Of a stretch of DNA of 5,251 bases, positions 1-5,251 are shown in pieces. How positions within the stretch are numbered: the first letter of the stretch is position 1; each line of letters opens with the position of its first letter. This stretch comes from an uncultured Austwickia sp. Its GTDB lineage: Bacteria > Actinomycetota > Actinomycetes > Actinomycetales > Dermatophilaceae. Where the stretch lies: NCBI GenBank assembly GCA_934678955.1, contig CAKUSI010000280.1:1-5251 (forward strand). Reading direction: 5' to 3'. Under the pieces are notes generated by a model. It searched no databases, was not told where the DNA came from, and saw nothing but the letters and a program-made list of their open reading frames with translations. Both the position numbers and the translations under genes were made by a program.

Positions 1-671
1 ACCTTGGTCCAGGCAGCATCCAGGCCCACCTGTCCGGCGTCGATGCCGAGATCGGCCAGCGACCACGTCTCGACCGGCTTCTTCTTCGCGGCCATGATCC
101 CCTTGAAGGACGGGTAGCGGGGCTCGTTGATCTGGTCGGTCACCGACACGACCGCGGGCAGCTTCGCCTCCACGATCTCGGTGGCCACGTCCCCGTCGCG
201 GCGGATCGAAGCCGTGCCCCCGGTGATGGTCAGCTCGGAGGCGAAGGTCACCTGAGGCAGGCCGAGGCGCTCGGCGAGCATCGCGGGGACGACCGACATC
301 GTGCCGTCGGTCGACGCCATCCCGGTGAGGACCAGGTCCGGCGTGCCGATCTTCTTGATCGCCTCGGCGAGCACCAACGAGGTGGCCGGCGCGTCGGAAC
401 CGGCCAGCGCGTCGTCGAGCACGTGCACGCCCTTGTCGGCGCCCATCTGCAGGGACTTCTTGATCGCGTCGGCCGCCCTGGCCGGGCCCATGGTCACGAC
501 GGTGACCTCGCCCTCGCCGGCCTCCTTGATCTTCAATGCCTCTTCGACCGCGTATTCGTCCAGCTCGGACAGGAGCCCGTCCACCGCGTCGCGGTCGGTG
601 GTCTCGTCACTCGTGAAGCCACGGTCGCCCTGGGCGTCGGGCACGTGCTTGACGCAGACGACGATGTTCAT
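1..671 (-). CDS. etfB: Electron transfer flavoprotein beta subunit (5' part; continues beyond the left edge)
   Basis: Beta subunit of the soluble heterodimeric ETF, which takes electrons from acyl-CoA and related dehydrogenases and passes them to ETF-quinone oxidoreductase. I translated the reverse strand by hand: 223 complete codons from an ATG at 671, open to the window edge. Known family members are about 255-265 residues, so roughly 35-40 C-terminal residues are missing. Visible family hallmarks are the N-terminal MNIVVCVKHVPD strand/loop, the SLQMGAD segment (about 73-79), the LTGMASTDG nucleotide-binding region (about 115-123), and LPAVVSVTDQINEPRYPSF followed by IMAAKKKP (about 171-199). 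The last stretch is the ETF-beta signature and the loop that docks the dehydrogenase. An ideal AGGAGG lies 4 nt before the ATG. The alpha subunit gene etfA is expected downstream, outside the window. The 210-bp gap to the preceding gene suggests its own promoter. The family call is very secure; the physiological dehydrogenase partners are unknown. Confidence 0.96.
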   Translation of the reverse strand, partial: MNIVVCVKHVPDAQGDRGFTSDETTDRDAVDGLLSELDEYAVEEALKIKEAGEGEVTVVTMGPARAADAIKKSLQMGADKGVHVLDDALAGSDAPATSLVLAEAIKKIGTPDLVLTGMASTDGTMSVVPAMLAERLGLPQVTFASELTITGGTASIRRDGDVATEIVEAKLPAVVSVTDQINEPRYPSFKGIMAAKKKPVETWSLADLGIDAGQVGLDAAWTK

Positions 672-675
672 TCGT

Positions 676-681
676 CCTCCT
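676..681 (-). promoter_or_regulatory. Ribosome binding site of etfB
   Basis: A perfect AGGAGG reads on the minus strand, followed by ACGA and then the ATG at 671. The match is complete, though the 4-nt spacer is slightly short. It fixes the etfB start and suggests efficient translation. No other in-frame start with a comparable site is needed to give the canonical ETF-beta N-terminus. Confidence 0.85.
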
Positions 682-795
682 TCGTTTCCGGCCCGCCGCC
701 GAGCGGTATCGGTCGGTTCGGCCCTTCCCGGTGATGCCCGGCGCGAGATCCGGGAGACGAGGACGCGAAGTCAGGAGGCGCCCACCATCACATCG

Positions 796-824
796 ACCTT
801 ACGCGGACGCACCGGCCGCCTCGA
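796..824 (-). promoter_or_regulatory. Candidate promoter for etfB
   Basis: In the 210-bp gap before etfB the minus strand carries TAAGGT (801-796), a match to the actinobacterial TANNNT -10 box. TCGAGG (824-819) lies 17 bp upstream as a poor -35 candidate, matching 3 of 6 positions of TTGACA. Transcription would begin near 789, giving a leader of about 118 nt. I saw no better TANNNT nearer the gene. This is a motif match in GC-rich DNA, so it is weak evidence. The rest of the gap shows only small GC-rich stems and nothing else recognisable. Confidence 0.25.
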
Positions 825-863
825 CCCTTCTCGCCGTGACGGATCCCACAGGTCGGCGTCCTT

Positions 864-886
864 CCTGACGCCGGCCACGCGTCAGG
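864..886 (-). terminator. Hairpin overlapping the stop codon of the membrane-protein gene; possible U-less terminator
   Basis: A perfect 8-bp inverted repeat: CCTGACGC (864-871) and GCGTCAGG (879-886) enclose a 7-nt loop. The TGA of the upstream gene (884-882) lies inside one arm. There is no T-run after the stem on the minus strand, so it is not a classical intrinsic terminator. Stem-only terminators and 3'-end-stabilising hairpins are proposed for high-GC actinobacteria. Position right at a gene end, before a long gap, supports a 3'-end role. Confidence 0.45.
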
Positions 887-1589
887 CCAGGAAGAGAACC
901 AGAAGGAGGCATAGCACCGCGGCGAACAAGGGGTAGGCCAGCACCGCCCACCACAGTCCGGACTTCCCGCAGCGCGCGGCGGCCTCCCTCGCCCGGCGGC
1001 CCTGGGCCGCCTGCTCCTCCGGAGGGTTTGGGTCGGGGTCCGCGGGGCCCTTCGTGCGCACCGGCCAGATGGTCAGCAGGTAGTACGAGCCGGCGGCCGC
1101 CAGCACGACGGCGACGCCGACCGCGAACACCGCCTTCGCCTGCAGCCACAGCACCGGGGCCTCGAGCCGAAGGTGGCCCCACACGGCCGCGCCCAGGGCC
1201 AGGACAGCCATCGCCGTCGCGGAGCCCGACCACCGCCGGGGGGAGCAGAACCGGACGATCGCGGGCAGGAGGATCACCCCGAACAAGCACGCGATGGCCA
1301 CCGCCAACACCGAGCCGCGGCTGACCCGCACGGGGTGGCCCTGCAGCAGCCCCGAGTATCCGGTGACCACCATCTGCGTCCCGATCGCGCCCGCGATCAC
1401 GCTCCCGGCCGCGAGCGCGATGTCCCGCGGCGAGACCGGACATCGCTCGCGGGCAGGCGCAGGACGCTCGCGGTGACCCCGGGTGGGTCGGTCCTGGGTC
1501 AGGTATGGCGGCAGCTGCAGTCCGTCCGGATCGAGGGCCTCGTCGCTCGGGTGCCGTCCGGGGTCGTGGTTGTCCGGTGGCGAGGTCAC
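882..1589 (-). CDS. Unrecognised membrane protein, about five transmembrane segments
   Basis: 235 residues, starting at GTG 1589 with GGAGGA 6 nt upstream. No more upstream start is available in this frame. I do not recognise a family. Residues 1-55 are hydrophilic, proline- and charge-rich, and probably disordered. Hydrophobic stretches follow at about 56-78, 92-113, 122-139, 152-174 and 212-234. The final helix ends essentially at the C-terminus. Arginine-rich loops at 114-120 and 176-210, together with the Arg-rich N-terminus, fit an N-in/C-out topology by the positive-inside rule. The 176-210 loop is long, with a PDPNPPEE patch followed by a basic stretch. No signal peptide, catalytic motif or nucleotide-binding motif is visible. 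The gene starts 52 nt after the hydratase stop, so co-transcription is likely. Codon use looks like the neighbours'. The membrane call is confident; function is unknown. Confidence 0.8.
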   Translation of the reverse strand: MTSPPDNHDPGRHPSDEALDPDGLQLPPYLTQDRPTRGHRERPAPARERCPVSPRDIALAAGSVIAGAIGTQMVVTGYSGLLQGHPVRVSRGSVLAVAIACLFGVILLPAIVRFCSPRRWSGSATAMAVLALGAAVWGHLRLEAPVLWLQAKAVFAVGVAVVLAAAGSYYLLTIWPVRTKGPADPDPNPPEEQAAQGRRAREAAARCGKSGLWWAVLAYPLFAAVLCLLLVLFLA

Positions 1590-1620
1590 GGAACTTCCTC
1601 CGTGTCCGGGCAGAGGAGGA
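1587..1620 (-). promoter_or_regulatory. Translation-initiation region with two competing hairpins covering the SD and the GTG start
   Basis: On the minus strand the SD GGAGGA (1601-1596) is followed by 6 nt and GTG (1589-1587). Two perfect 6-bp pairings compete for it. Pairing A joins an upstream TCCTCC (1620-1615) to the SD itself, with a 13-nt loop. Pairing B joins CACGGA (1604-1599) to TCCGTG (1592-1587), with a 6-nt loop and the start codon inside the stem. They share bases 1601-1599, so only one can form at a time; either would hinder initiation unless ribosomes coming from the upstream gene open it. The pairings are read directly from sequence; a regulatory role is inference. Confidence 0.4.
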
Positions 1621-1641
1621 GCGGCCGTTCGCTCAAGGACC

Positions 1642-2421
1642 TCAGCGGCCCGTGAACGTGGCCTTCCCCGGGCCCTGCTCGACGAAGGACGTCATCCCGA
1701 TCTTCTGGTCCGCCGTGGCGAAGGTGCCCGAGAACTGCATGGCCTCGATCGCCATGCCGGTCGCGAGGTCCACCTCCAGGCCCTGATCCACCGCGCTCTT
1801 GGCCAGCCGCAGCGCCTGCGCCGGCCCGCCCACATACCGCTTCACCATCTTCAGCGCGGCCTCGTATGCCGCCCCCGGCTCGCAGACTCGGTCGACCAGG
1901 CCGATGCGCAACGCCTCCTCGGCGTCGATCTGCCGGCCGGAGAAGATCAGCTCCTTGGCCTTCGCGGGCCCCACGAGACGCGGGAGCCGCTGCGTGCCGC
2001 CCGCCCCGGGGATGATCCCCAGCATGATCTCCGGCTGCCCGAGCTTCGCGTTGGAGCCGGCCACGCGGAAATCGCACGCCAGCGCGAGCTCACACCCGCC
2101 GCCCAACGCGTACCCCTCGATCGCCGCAACCGTCGGCTTGCCGATCGCCGCGACGGCGGCCGTGAAAGCGCCGATCTTCTTGGCTCGCACCGACATCTGC
2201 GCGTACGACATCTCCTGCATCTCTTTGATGTCCGCGCCGGCGGCGAAGACCTTCTCGCCGCCGTAGACGATGACGGCGGCGATGTCGTCGCGCCCGTCCG
2301 CCTCCTCGGCCAGACCGGCGATCGCATCCTGGATCGCGCCGTTGAGGGGGTTCATCTTGGGGCGGTCGATGCGAATGGTGCCGATCCCCTCGGCCACCTC
2401 CAGGCGTACGAATTCACTCAT
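1642..2421 (-). CDS. Enoyl-CoA hydratase/isomerase (crotonase family)
   Basis: 259 residues, the usual length for a single-domain crotonase. It would catalyse syn-hydration of trans-2-enoyl-CoA to 3-hydroxyacyl-CoA in fatty-acid or related acyl-CoA catabolism in the cytoplasm. Aligned with rat mitochondrial enoyl-CoA hydratase from memory, the oxyanion-hole residues are Ala63 (in FAAGADIKEM) and Gly108 (in YALGGGCELA). Both catalytic glutamates are present: Glu111 (rat Glu144) and Glu131 in GQPEIMLG (rat Glu164). IPGAGGTQRLPRLVG (137-151) and a C-terminal STFATADQKIGMTSFVEQ-type segment are also typical. Having both glutamates favours true hydratase activity over isomerase or dehalogenase relatives. 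Chain-length preference cannot be read from sequence. Its ATG overlaps the end of the YbjN gene by 8 bp (ATGAGTGA), so translational coupling is likely; GAGGGG lies 10 nt upstream as a loosely spaced SD. The nearby etfB fits a beta-oxidation-like role. Confidence 0.95.
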   Translation of the reverse strand: MSEFVRLEVAEGIGTIRIDRPKMNPLNGAIQDAIAGLAEEADGRDDIAAVIVYGGEKVFAAGADIKEMQEMSYAQMSVRAKKIGAFTAAVAAIGKPTVAAIEGYALGGGCELALACDFRVAGSNAKLGQPEIMLGIIPGAGGTQRLPRLVGPAKAKELIFSGRQIDAEEALRIGLVDRVCEPGAAYEAALKMVKRYVGGPAQALRLAKSAVDQGLEVDLATGMAIEAMQFSGTFATADQKIGMTSFVEQGPGKATFTGR

Positions 2422-2881
2422 CTGACGCGTTCCCCTCTTCGAAGACGTTGCGGCCGAGCATCAGCTCGTGCCACAGCTGGACGGCCTGGAGGATCATCTG
2501 CGAGGCGATCGACGTGTACATCCGGGTGTCGGCGCCTGCCGGGCAGATCTGCTCCATGGTCACGTACAGCGTGTCACCGTTGAGGCCCACCTTGACCGTG
2601 TTCAGGCGCAGCGTGAGCGCGTTGCAGGCGCGAAGCCGCGTCAGCTCCTCCTTCGGCAGTTCGTCGTCGATCTGCCATTGGCCGAAGACCCGCATCAACG
2701 GGACGTCGCCCTCGACGCAATGGATGAAGAGCTGCTGACCCTGGACCTTGAAGGCGACGTCGCCGTCGGGGTCGATGTCGGGGCGAAAACCCTCGTCCTG
2801 GAGCGCGTCGAGCACGCGGCCCCGCAGCGGGTGCTCGTCGGAAGGCGGCGGGAAGTTCGGCAGGGCGGTGGGATCGCTCAT
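2414..2881 (-). CDS. YbjN domain-containing protein (type III secretion chaperone-like fold)
   Basis: 155 residues from the ATG at 2881, a typical length for actinobacterial YbjN-domain proteins. The family has a fold like type III secretion chaperones, but its biochemical role is unsettled; E. coli YbjN is linked to stress and motility phenotypes. The features I recognise are an N-terminal helix LRGRVLDALQDEGF (19-32), beta-strand-rich DGDVAFKVQGQQLFIHC (39-55), the acidic segment DDELPKEEL (72-80), NTVKVGLNGDTLYVTME (94-110), and a C-terminal helix around SQMILQAVQLWHELML (127-142). No signal peptide or membrane segment is seen. A longer frame reaches an ATG at 2992, but the added 37 residues are basic low-complexity sequence. 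The 2881 start also sits exactly downstream of a leaderless-type -10 box. It is the first gene of the minus-strand cluster and overlaps the hydratase gene. The family call is fairly sure; function is unknown. Confidence 0.85.
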   Translation of the reverse strand: MSDPTALPNFPPPSDEHPLRGRVLDALQDEGFRPDIDPDGDVAFKVQGQQLFIHCVEGDVPLMRVFGQWQIDDELPKEELTRLRACNALTLRLNTVKVGLNGDTLYVTMEQICPAGADTRMYTSIASQMILQAVQLWHELMLGRNVFEEGNASDE

Positions 2882-2887
2882 GTCCCT

Positions 2888-2893
2888 AACGTA
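2888..2893 (-). promoter_or_regulatory. -10 box of a leaderless promoter for the YbjN gene
   Basis: TACGTT (2893-2888, minus strand) matches TANNNT and is followed by exactly 6 nt (AGGGAC) before the ATG at 2881. This puts the expected transcription start on or next to the A of the start codon, the arrangement of leaderless actinobacterial genes. No properly spaced SD exists: the AGGG is only 2 nt from the ATG. No clear -35 is seen about 17 bp upstream, which is common for this promoter class. Confidence 0.55.
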
Positions 2894-2941
2894 TCCGTGC
2901 CGCACCGCGCCCGACCACTTGCGACCCGCCGGGGTGGCGCT

Positions 2942-2953
2942 GGACGGCCGTCC
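2942..2953. repeat. 12-bp perfect palindrome in the divergent promoter region; possible operator
   Basis: GGACGGCCGTCC is a perfect palindrome lying between the two divergent -10 boxes, about 50 bp upstream of the YbjN one and 100 bp upstream of the glgX one. A dyad here could bind a dimeric regulator. In DNA this GC-rich a six-base arm can occur by chance, and I cannot match it to a known regulator's site. It does not resemble the MalR-type CTTGCAG...CAAG operator. Confidence 0.25.
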
Positions 2954-3053
2954 GGCTTCGCGCCGCGGCATCCGGGCAAGACGCCGTCGCATGACCCAGG
3001 ATTTTCCAGGAGGAGGCCGGTTCAGGTCGCCACGCGCACCGCCTCGCCGTGAC

Positions 3054-3059
3054 TACGCT
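3054..3059 (+). promoter_or_regulatory. -10 box of a leaderless promoter for glgX
   Basis: TACGCT matches TANNNT and is separated from the glgX ATG (3066) by exactly 6 nt (GAGCCA). That predicts a transcript starting at or next to the start codon. No SD lies within the usual 5-12 nt of this ATG. This is the same geometry as the divergent YbjN gene. No convincing -35 is visible: the hexamer 17 bp upstream is CACGCG. Confidence 0.55.
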
Positions 3060-3065
3060 GAGCCA

Positions 3066-5186
3066 ATGCTGCCCGCCCCGGATCTTCCTCCCCCGCTCGG
3101 TGTGACCCGGTCCGCGGAAGGGACCACGTTCGCCGTCTACGCCTCCGAGGCCGACCAGGTCGAGCTGTGTCTCTTCGACGACGGCGACGTGCGCGGCGAG
3201 AGCCGGCACCCGATGGCCCACCGGATGCACGGCGTCTGGTTCGTGACGCTGCCCTGGGTGAAGCCCGGGCAGCGCTACGGCTTCCGGGTGCACGGCCCCT
3301 GGCGGCCGGACGCCGGCCGGCGGTACAACGCCTCGAAGCTGCTGATCGACCCCTATGCCAAGGCCATCGACGGGACCCTGCAGCGGGTCCCGGCGGTCTA
3401 CGGCCACTCCGTCGGCACGGACCTGACCGGACCCCCGGACCTGCGCGACGACCGGGACAGCGCGCCGTACGTCCCCCGTTCGGTGGTCATCGACGAGTCC
3501 TTCGCGTGGGGTGAGCGCACGAGGCAGCGGGTCCCGTGGACCCAAACGGTCATCTACGAGACCCATGTGAAGGGCGCGACGATGCGGCACCCGGGGGTGC
3601 CCGCGCACCTGCGCGGCACGTATGCCGGCCTCGCGCATCCCGCCTTCGTCGAGCACCTGCTCTCCCTCGGCGTGACCACGCTGGAGCTGCTCCCCGTCCA
3701 GGCCTTCGCCTCCGAGCAGCACCTCGCACTGTCCGGGCGCACGAACTACTGGGGCTACAGCACGCTCGGCTTCTTCGCGCCGCACGCCGCCTACGCCCAC
3801 GCCACGGACCCGCAGGGCGTGGTGGACGAGTTCAAGACGATGGTGGCGACCCTGCACGAGCGCGGCCTGGAGGTCGTGCTCGACGTGGTCTACAACCACA
3901 CGGCCGAGCAGAGCCAGCGCGGTCCGACCCTGTCCTTTCGCGGCGTGGACTGCGCGGCCTACTACCGCCTCGACGAGCGCGGCAACGACATCGACGTGAC
4001 CGGGTGCGGCAACACCTTCGATCTGCGCCACCCCGTGACGTGCGGGCTGGTGCTCGATTCGCTGCGCTACTGGGTGGAGGAGTTCCACGTCGACGGGTTC
4101 CGGTTCGACCTCGCGGTCGCGCTGGCCCGCGGCCGCAGCGACGACTACAACCCCAACCACCCGTTCCTGGTCGCCCTGCGCACAGACCCGGTCCTCTCCC
4201 GCGTGAAGCTGATCGCCGAGCCGTGGGACGTGGGCATCCACGGCTGGCGGACCGGGCAGTTCCCGCCCCCCTTCGCGGAATGGAACGACCGGTTCCGCGA
4301 CACGGTGCGCTCCTTCTGGCTGGGCGACCTCGCCCAGCACGAGTACACGGGCCACGGGGTGCGGGAGTTGGCCACCCGGCTGACCGGTTCGCAGGACCTC
4401 TTCGACCGCGACGACCGCGGCCCGCTCGCGAGCATCAACTTCGTGGCCGCCCACGACGGGTTCCCGGTCGCCGACCTGACCTCATACAACTGGAAGCACA
4501 ACGAGGCCAACGGCGAGGACAACCGCGACGGGACCAACGACAACCGTTCTTACAACCACGGCGTGGAGGGGCCGACCGACCGGTCGGGCATCCTGGCGGC
4601 CCGACGCCGTTCGATGCGCAACCTGATCGCCACCACGATCCTGGCGATGGGCGTGCCGATGCTGAACGGCGGCGACGAGATCGGCCGCACCCAGCACGGC
4701 AACAACAACGCGTACTGCCAGGACAACGAGATCAGCTGGCTGGACTGGGACCTGGCGGACTGGCAGGAGGACCTGCTGGCCACGACCCGATACCTGCTCG
4801 AGCTGCGCCGGGAGCACCGGGTGTTCCGCCAGTCCTCGTTCGTCTCGCCGGAGCTGCACCTCGGCGACGGCCGCGGGGACGTGCAGTGGTTCGGCCGCCA
4901 GGGCAAGCCGATGGACCGGGCCGCGTGGGACGACCCCGCGTGCCGCGTCCTACAGATGCAGACGATCGGCGAGGACGTGGGCGGAGACAGCCTGCTGCTG
5001 GTCTTCCAGGGCAAGAACCGCCCGGAGACCGTGACCCTGCCGCCGCTGGACGACTTCGGGCACGCCTACGAGCTGCTGTGGGACTCCAGCTGGGAGCGAC
5101 CGAACGCCCACTCGACGGCGCGGTTCCGCGCCGGTGAGACCCGGCGGGTCAGCGCCGCGACGCTGCAGGTGTACCTGATCGTCTGA
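3066..5186 (+). CDS. glgX: Glycogen debranching enzyme GlgX (GH13 isoamylase/TreX type)
   Basis: 706 residues, typical for GlgX/TreX. It hydrolyses alpha-1,6 branch linkages in glycogen or phosphorylase-limit dextrin, in the cytoplasm. Residues about 8-95 form the N-terminal CBM48-type domain (LGVTRSAEGTTFAVY, VELCLFD, YGFRVHGPW). The GH13 (beta/alpha)8 barrel follows from YETHVKG (164-170). All four GH13 motifs are intact: DVVYNH (273-278), GFRFD with nucleophile Asp348, LIAEPWD with acid/base Glu385, and FVAAHDG with transition-state Asp464. The GlgX-specific blocks YNWKHNEANGEDNRDG (474-489) and LNGGDEIGRTQHGNNNAYCQ (533-552) confirm the subfamily. From about residue 590 comes the C-terminal beta domain. 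The frame is open upstream to 2748, but the family N-terminus and the -10 spacing both select 3066. No treY/treZ follows within the window, so plain glycogen debranching is the simpler reading, although TreX-type enzymes are hard to separate by sequence. Confidence 0.96.
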   Translation: MLPAPDLPPPLGVTRSAEGTTFAVYASEADQVELCLFDDGDVRGESRHPMAHRMHGVWFVTLPWVKPGQRYGFRVHGPWRPDAGRRYNASKLLIDPYAKAIDGTLQRVPAVYGHSVGTDLTGPPDLRDDRDSAPYVPRSVVIDESFAWGERTRQRVPWTQTVIYETHVKGATMRHPGVPAHLRGTYAGLAHPAFVEHLLSLGVTTLELLPVQAFASEQHLALSGRTNYWGYSTLGFFAPHAAYAHATDPQGVVDEFKTMVATLHERGLEVVLDVVYNHTAEQSQRGPTLSFRGVDCAAYYRLDERGNDIDVTGCGNTFDLRHPVTCGLVLDSLRYWVEEFHVDGFRFDLAVALARGRSDDYNPNHPFLVALRTDPVLSRVKLIAEPWDVGIHGWRTGQFPPPFAEWNDRFRDTVRSFWLGDLAQHEYTGHGVRELATRLTGSQDLFDRDDRGPLASINFVAAHDGFPVADLTSYNWKHNEANGEDNRDGTNDNRSYNHGVEGPTDRSGILAARRRSMRNLIATTILAMGVPMLNGGDEIGRTQHGNNNAYCQDNEISWLDWDLADWQEDLLATTRYLLELRREHRVFRQSSFVSPELHLGDGRGDVQWFGRQGKPMDRAAWDDPACRVLQMQTIGEDVGGDSLLLVFQGKNRPETVTLPPLDDFGHAYELLWDSSWERPNAHSTARFRAGETRRVSAATLQVYLIV

Positions 5187-5192
5187 CACCCA

Positions 5193-5205
5193 CCGCGCGC
5201 TGCGG
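5193..5205 (+). terminator. Short GC hairpin just after glgX; weak terminator candidate
   Basis: CCGCG (5193-5197) can pair with TGCGG (5201-5205) around a 3-nt loop, counting one G-U pair. It begins 6 nt after the glgX stop. There is no T-run. A five-base GC stem is easily found by chance in this sequence, so position is the only real support. Confidence 0.2.
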
Positions 5206-5217
5206 ACCACTCCCGCC

Positions 5218-5248
5218 GACGAGGGCCCCGTTCCGCGGATGAGGGCCC
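5218..5248. repeat. Direct repeat of an 11-bp unit with 20-bp period at the right edge
   Basis: GACGAGGGCCC (5218-5228) and GATGAGGGCCC (5238-5248) differ at one base and start 20 bp apart, about two helical turns. The window ends 3 bases later, so whether more copies follow is unknown. It could be paired protein-binding sites before the next gene, the start of a tandem repeat, or chance. No reading frame with a recognisable product starts in these last 65 bases. Confidence 0.4.
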
Positions 5249-5251
5249 GCG

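Noticed and set aside
301..936. A 211-codon plus-strand frame opposite etfB.
   Set aside because: It overlaps the clear etfB coding sequence on the other strand. Its Ser/Arg/Pro-rich translation has no family features.
2882..2992. A 37-residue N-terminal extension of the YbjN protein from an ATG at 2992.
   Set aside because: The added sequence is basic and low-complexity, lacks an SD, and would span the -10 box placed for a start at 2881.
3008..3016. Strong SD-like AGGAGGAGG upstream of glgX.
   Set aside because: No ATG, GTG or TTG occurs at a workable distance downstream, and the glgX ATG is 49 nt away. Treated as a chance purine run unless a small unseen leader frame is shown.
2748..3065. 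N-terminal extension of GlgX to starts at 2748 or 2991.
   Set aside because: The extra residues overlap the YbjN coding region and the promoter zone and have no GlgX similarity. The family N-terminus fits 3066.
2886..4454. A 522-codon open frame antisense to glgX.
   Set aside because: Its translation is low-complexity, rich in Val/Ala/Gly/Arg/His, with no recognisable motif. It lies opposite a fully convincing GlgX and is the usual antisense shadow in high-GC coding DNA.
3536..5137. A 533-codon plus-strand frame inside glgX.
   Set aside because: The product is extremely Arg/Pro/Ala-rich, as expected for a +1 or +2 shifted reading of GC-rich sequence. No start signal or family features.
5187..5251. 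Possible start of a treY/treZ gene after glgX.
   Set aside because: Only 65 bases are available, with no RBS-start pair that leads into recognisable protein.
1..5251. Search by eye for tRNA/rRNA genes, CRISPR arrays, insertion sequences, toxin-antitoxin or phage genes.
   Set aside because: No cloverleaf-like segments, regular spacer-repeat pattern, terminal inverted repeats with a transposase, or defence-type domains were seen. Nearly all sequence is explained by five ordinary genes.

Overview
The window looks like chromosomal core-metabolism DNA from a high-GC Gram-positive bacterium (Actinomycetota). The grounds are the very high G+C content, strong G/C third-position bias, GTG start usage, long shadow reading frames in all frames, and TANNNT -10 boxes placed for leaderless transcription. 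I cannot name a genus. I see no mobile element, CRISPR array, RNA gene or obvious foreign island.

Layout. Four genes run on the minus strand, read from right to left. They are a YbjN-domain protein (2881-2414), a crotonase-family enoyl-CoA hydratase (2421-1642) that overlaps it by 8 bp, an unrecognised protein with about five membrane segments (1589-882), and, after a 210-bp gap, the beginning of the electron transfer flavoprotein beta subunit gene etfB (671 to beyond the left edge). A 184-bp divergent promoter region (2882-3065) separates these from a single plus-strand gene, glgX (3066-5186), a glycogen debranching enzyme of the GH13 isoamylase/TreX type. The last 65 bases are non-coding and carry a short direct repeat.

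How the genes fit together. The enoyl-CoA hydratase and ETF belong to the same catabolic theme. Acyl-CoA dehydrogenases pass electrons to ETF and produce the enoyl-CoA that the hydratase acts on. The YbjN-like protein is translationally linked to the hydratase, and the membrane protein sits between the hydratase and etfB; neither role can be inferred from sequence. GlgX acts separately in glycogen/alpha-glucan breakdown and shares only the intergenic region.

The most notable signals are regulatory. Both divergent genes have a TANNNT box exactly 6 nt before their ATG, which predicts leaderless mRNAs in both directions. The GTG start and Shine-Dalgarno of the membrane-protein gene lie in two mutually exclusive hairpins. 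I found no convincing new biological system; the window is mostly ordinary core genome.
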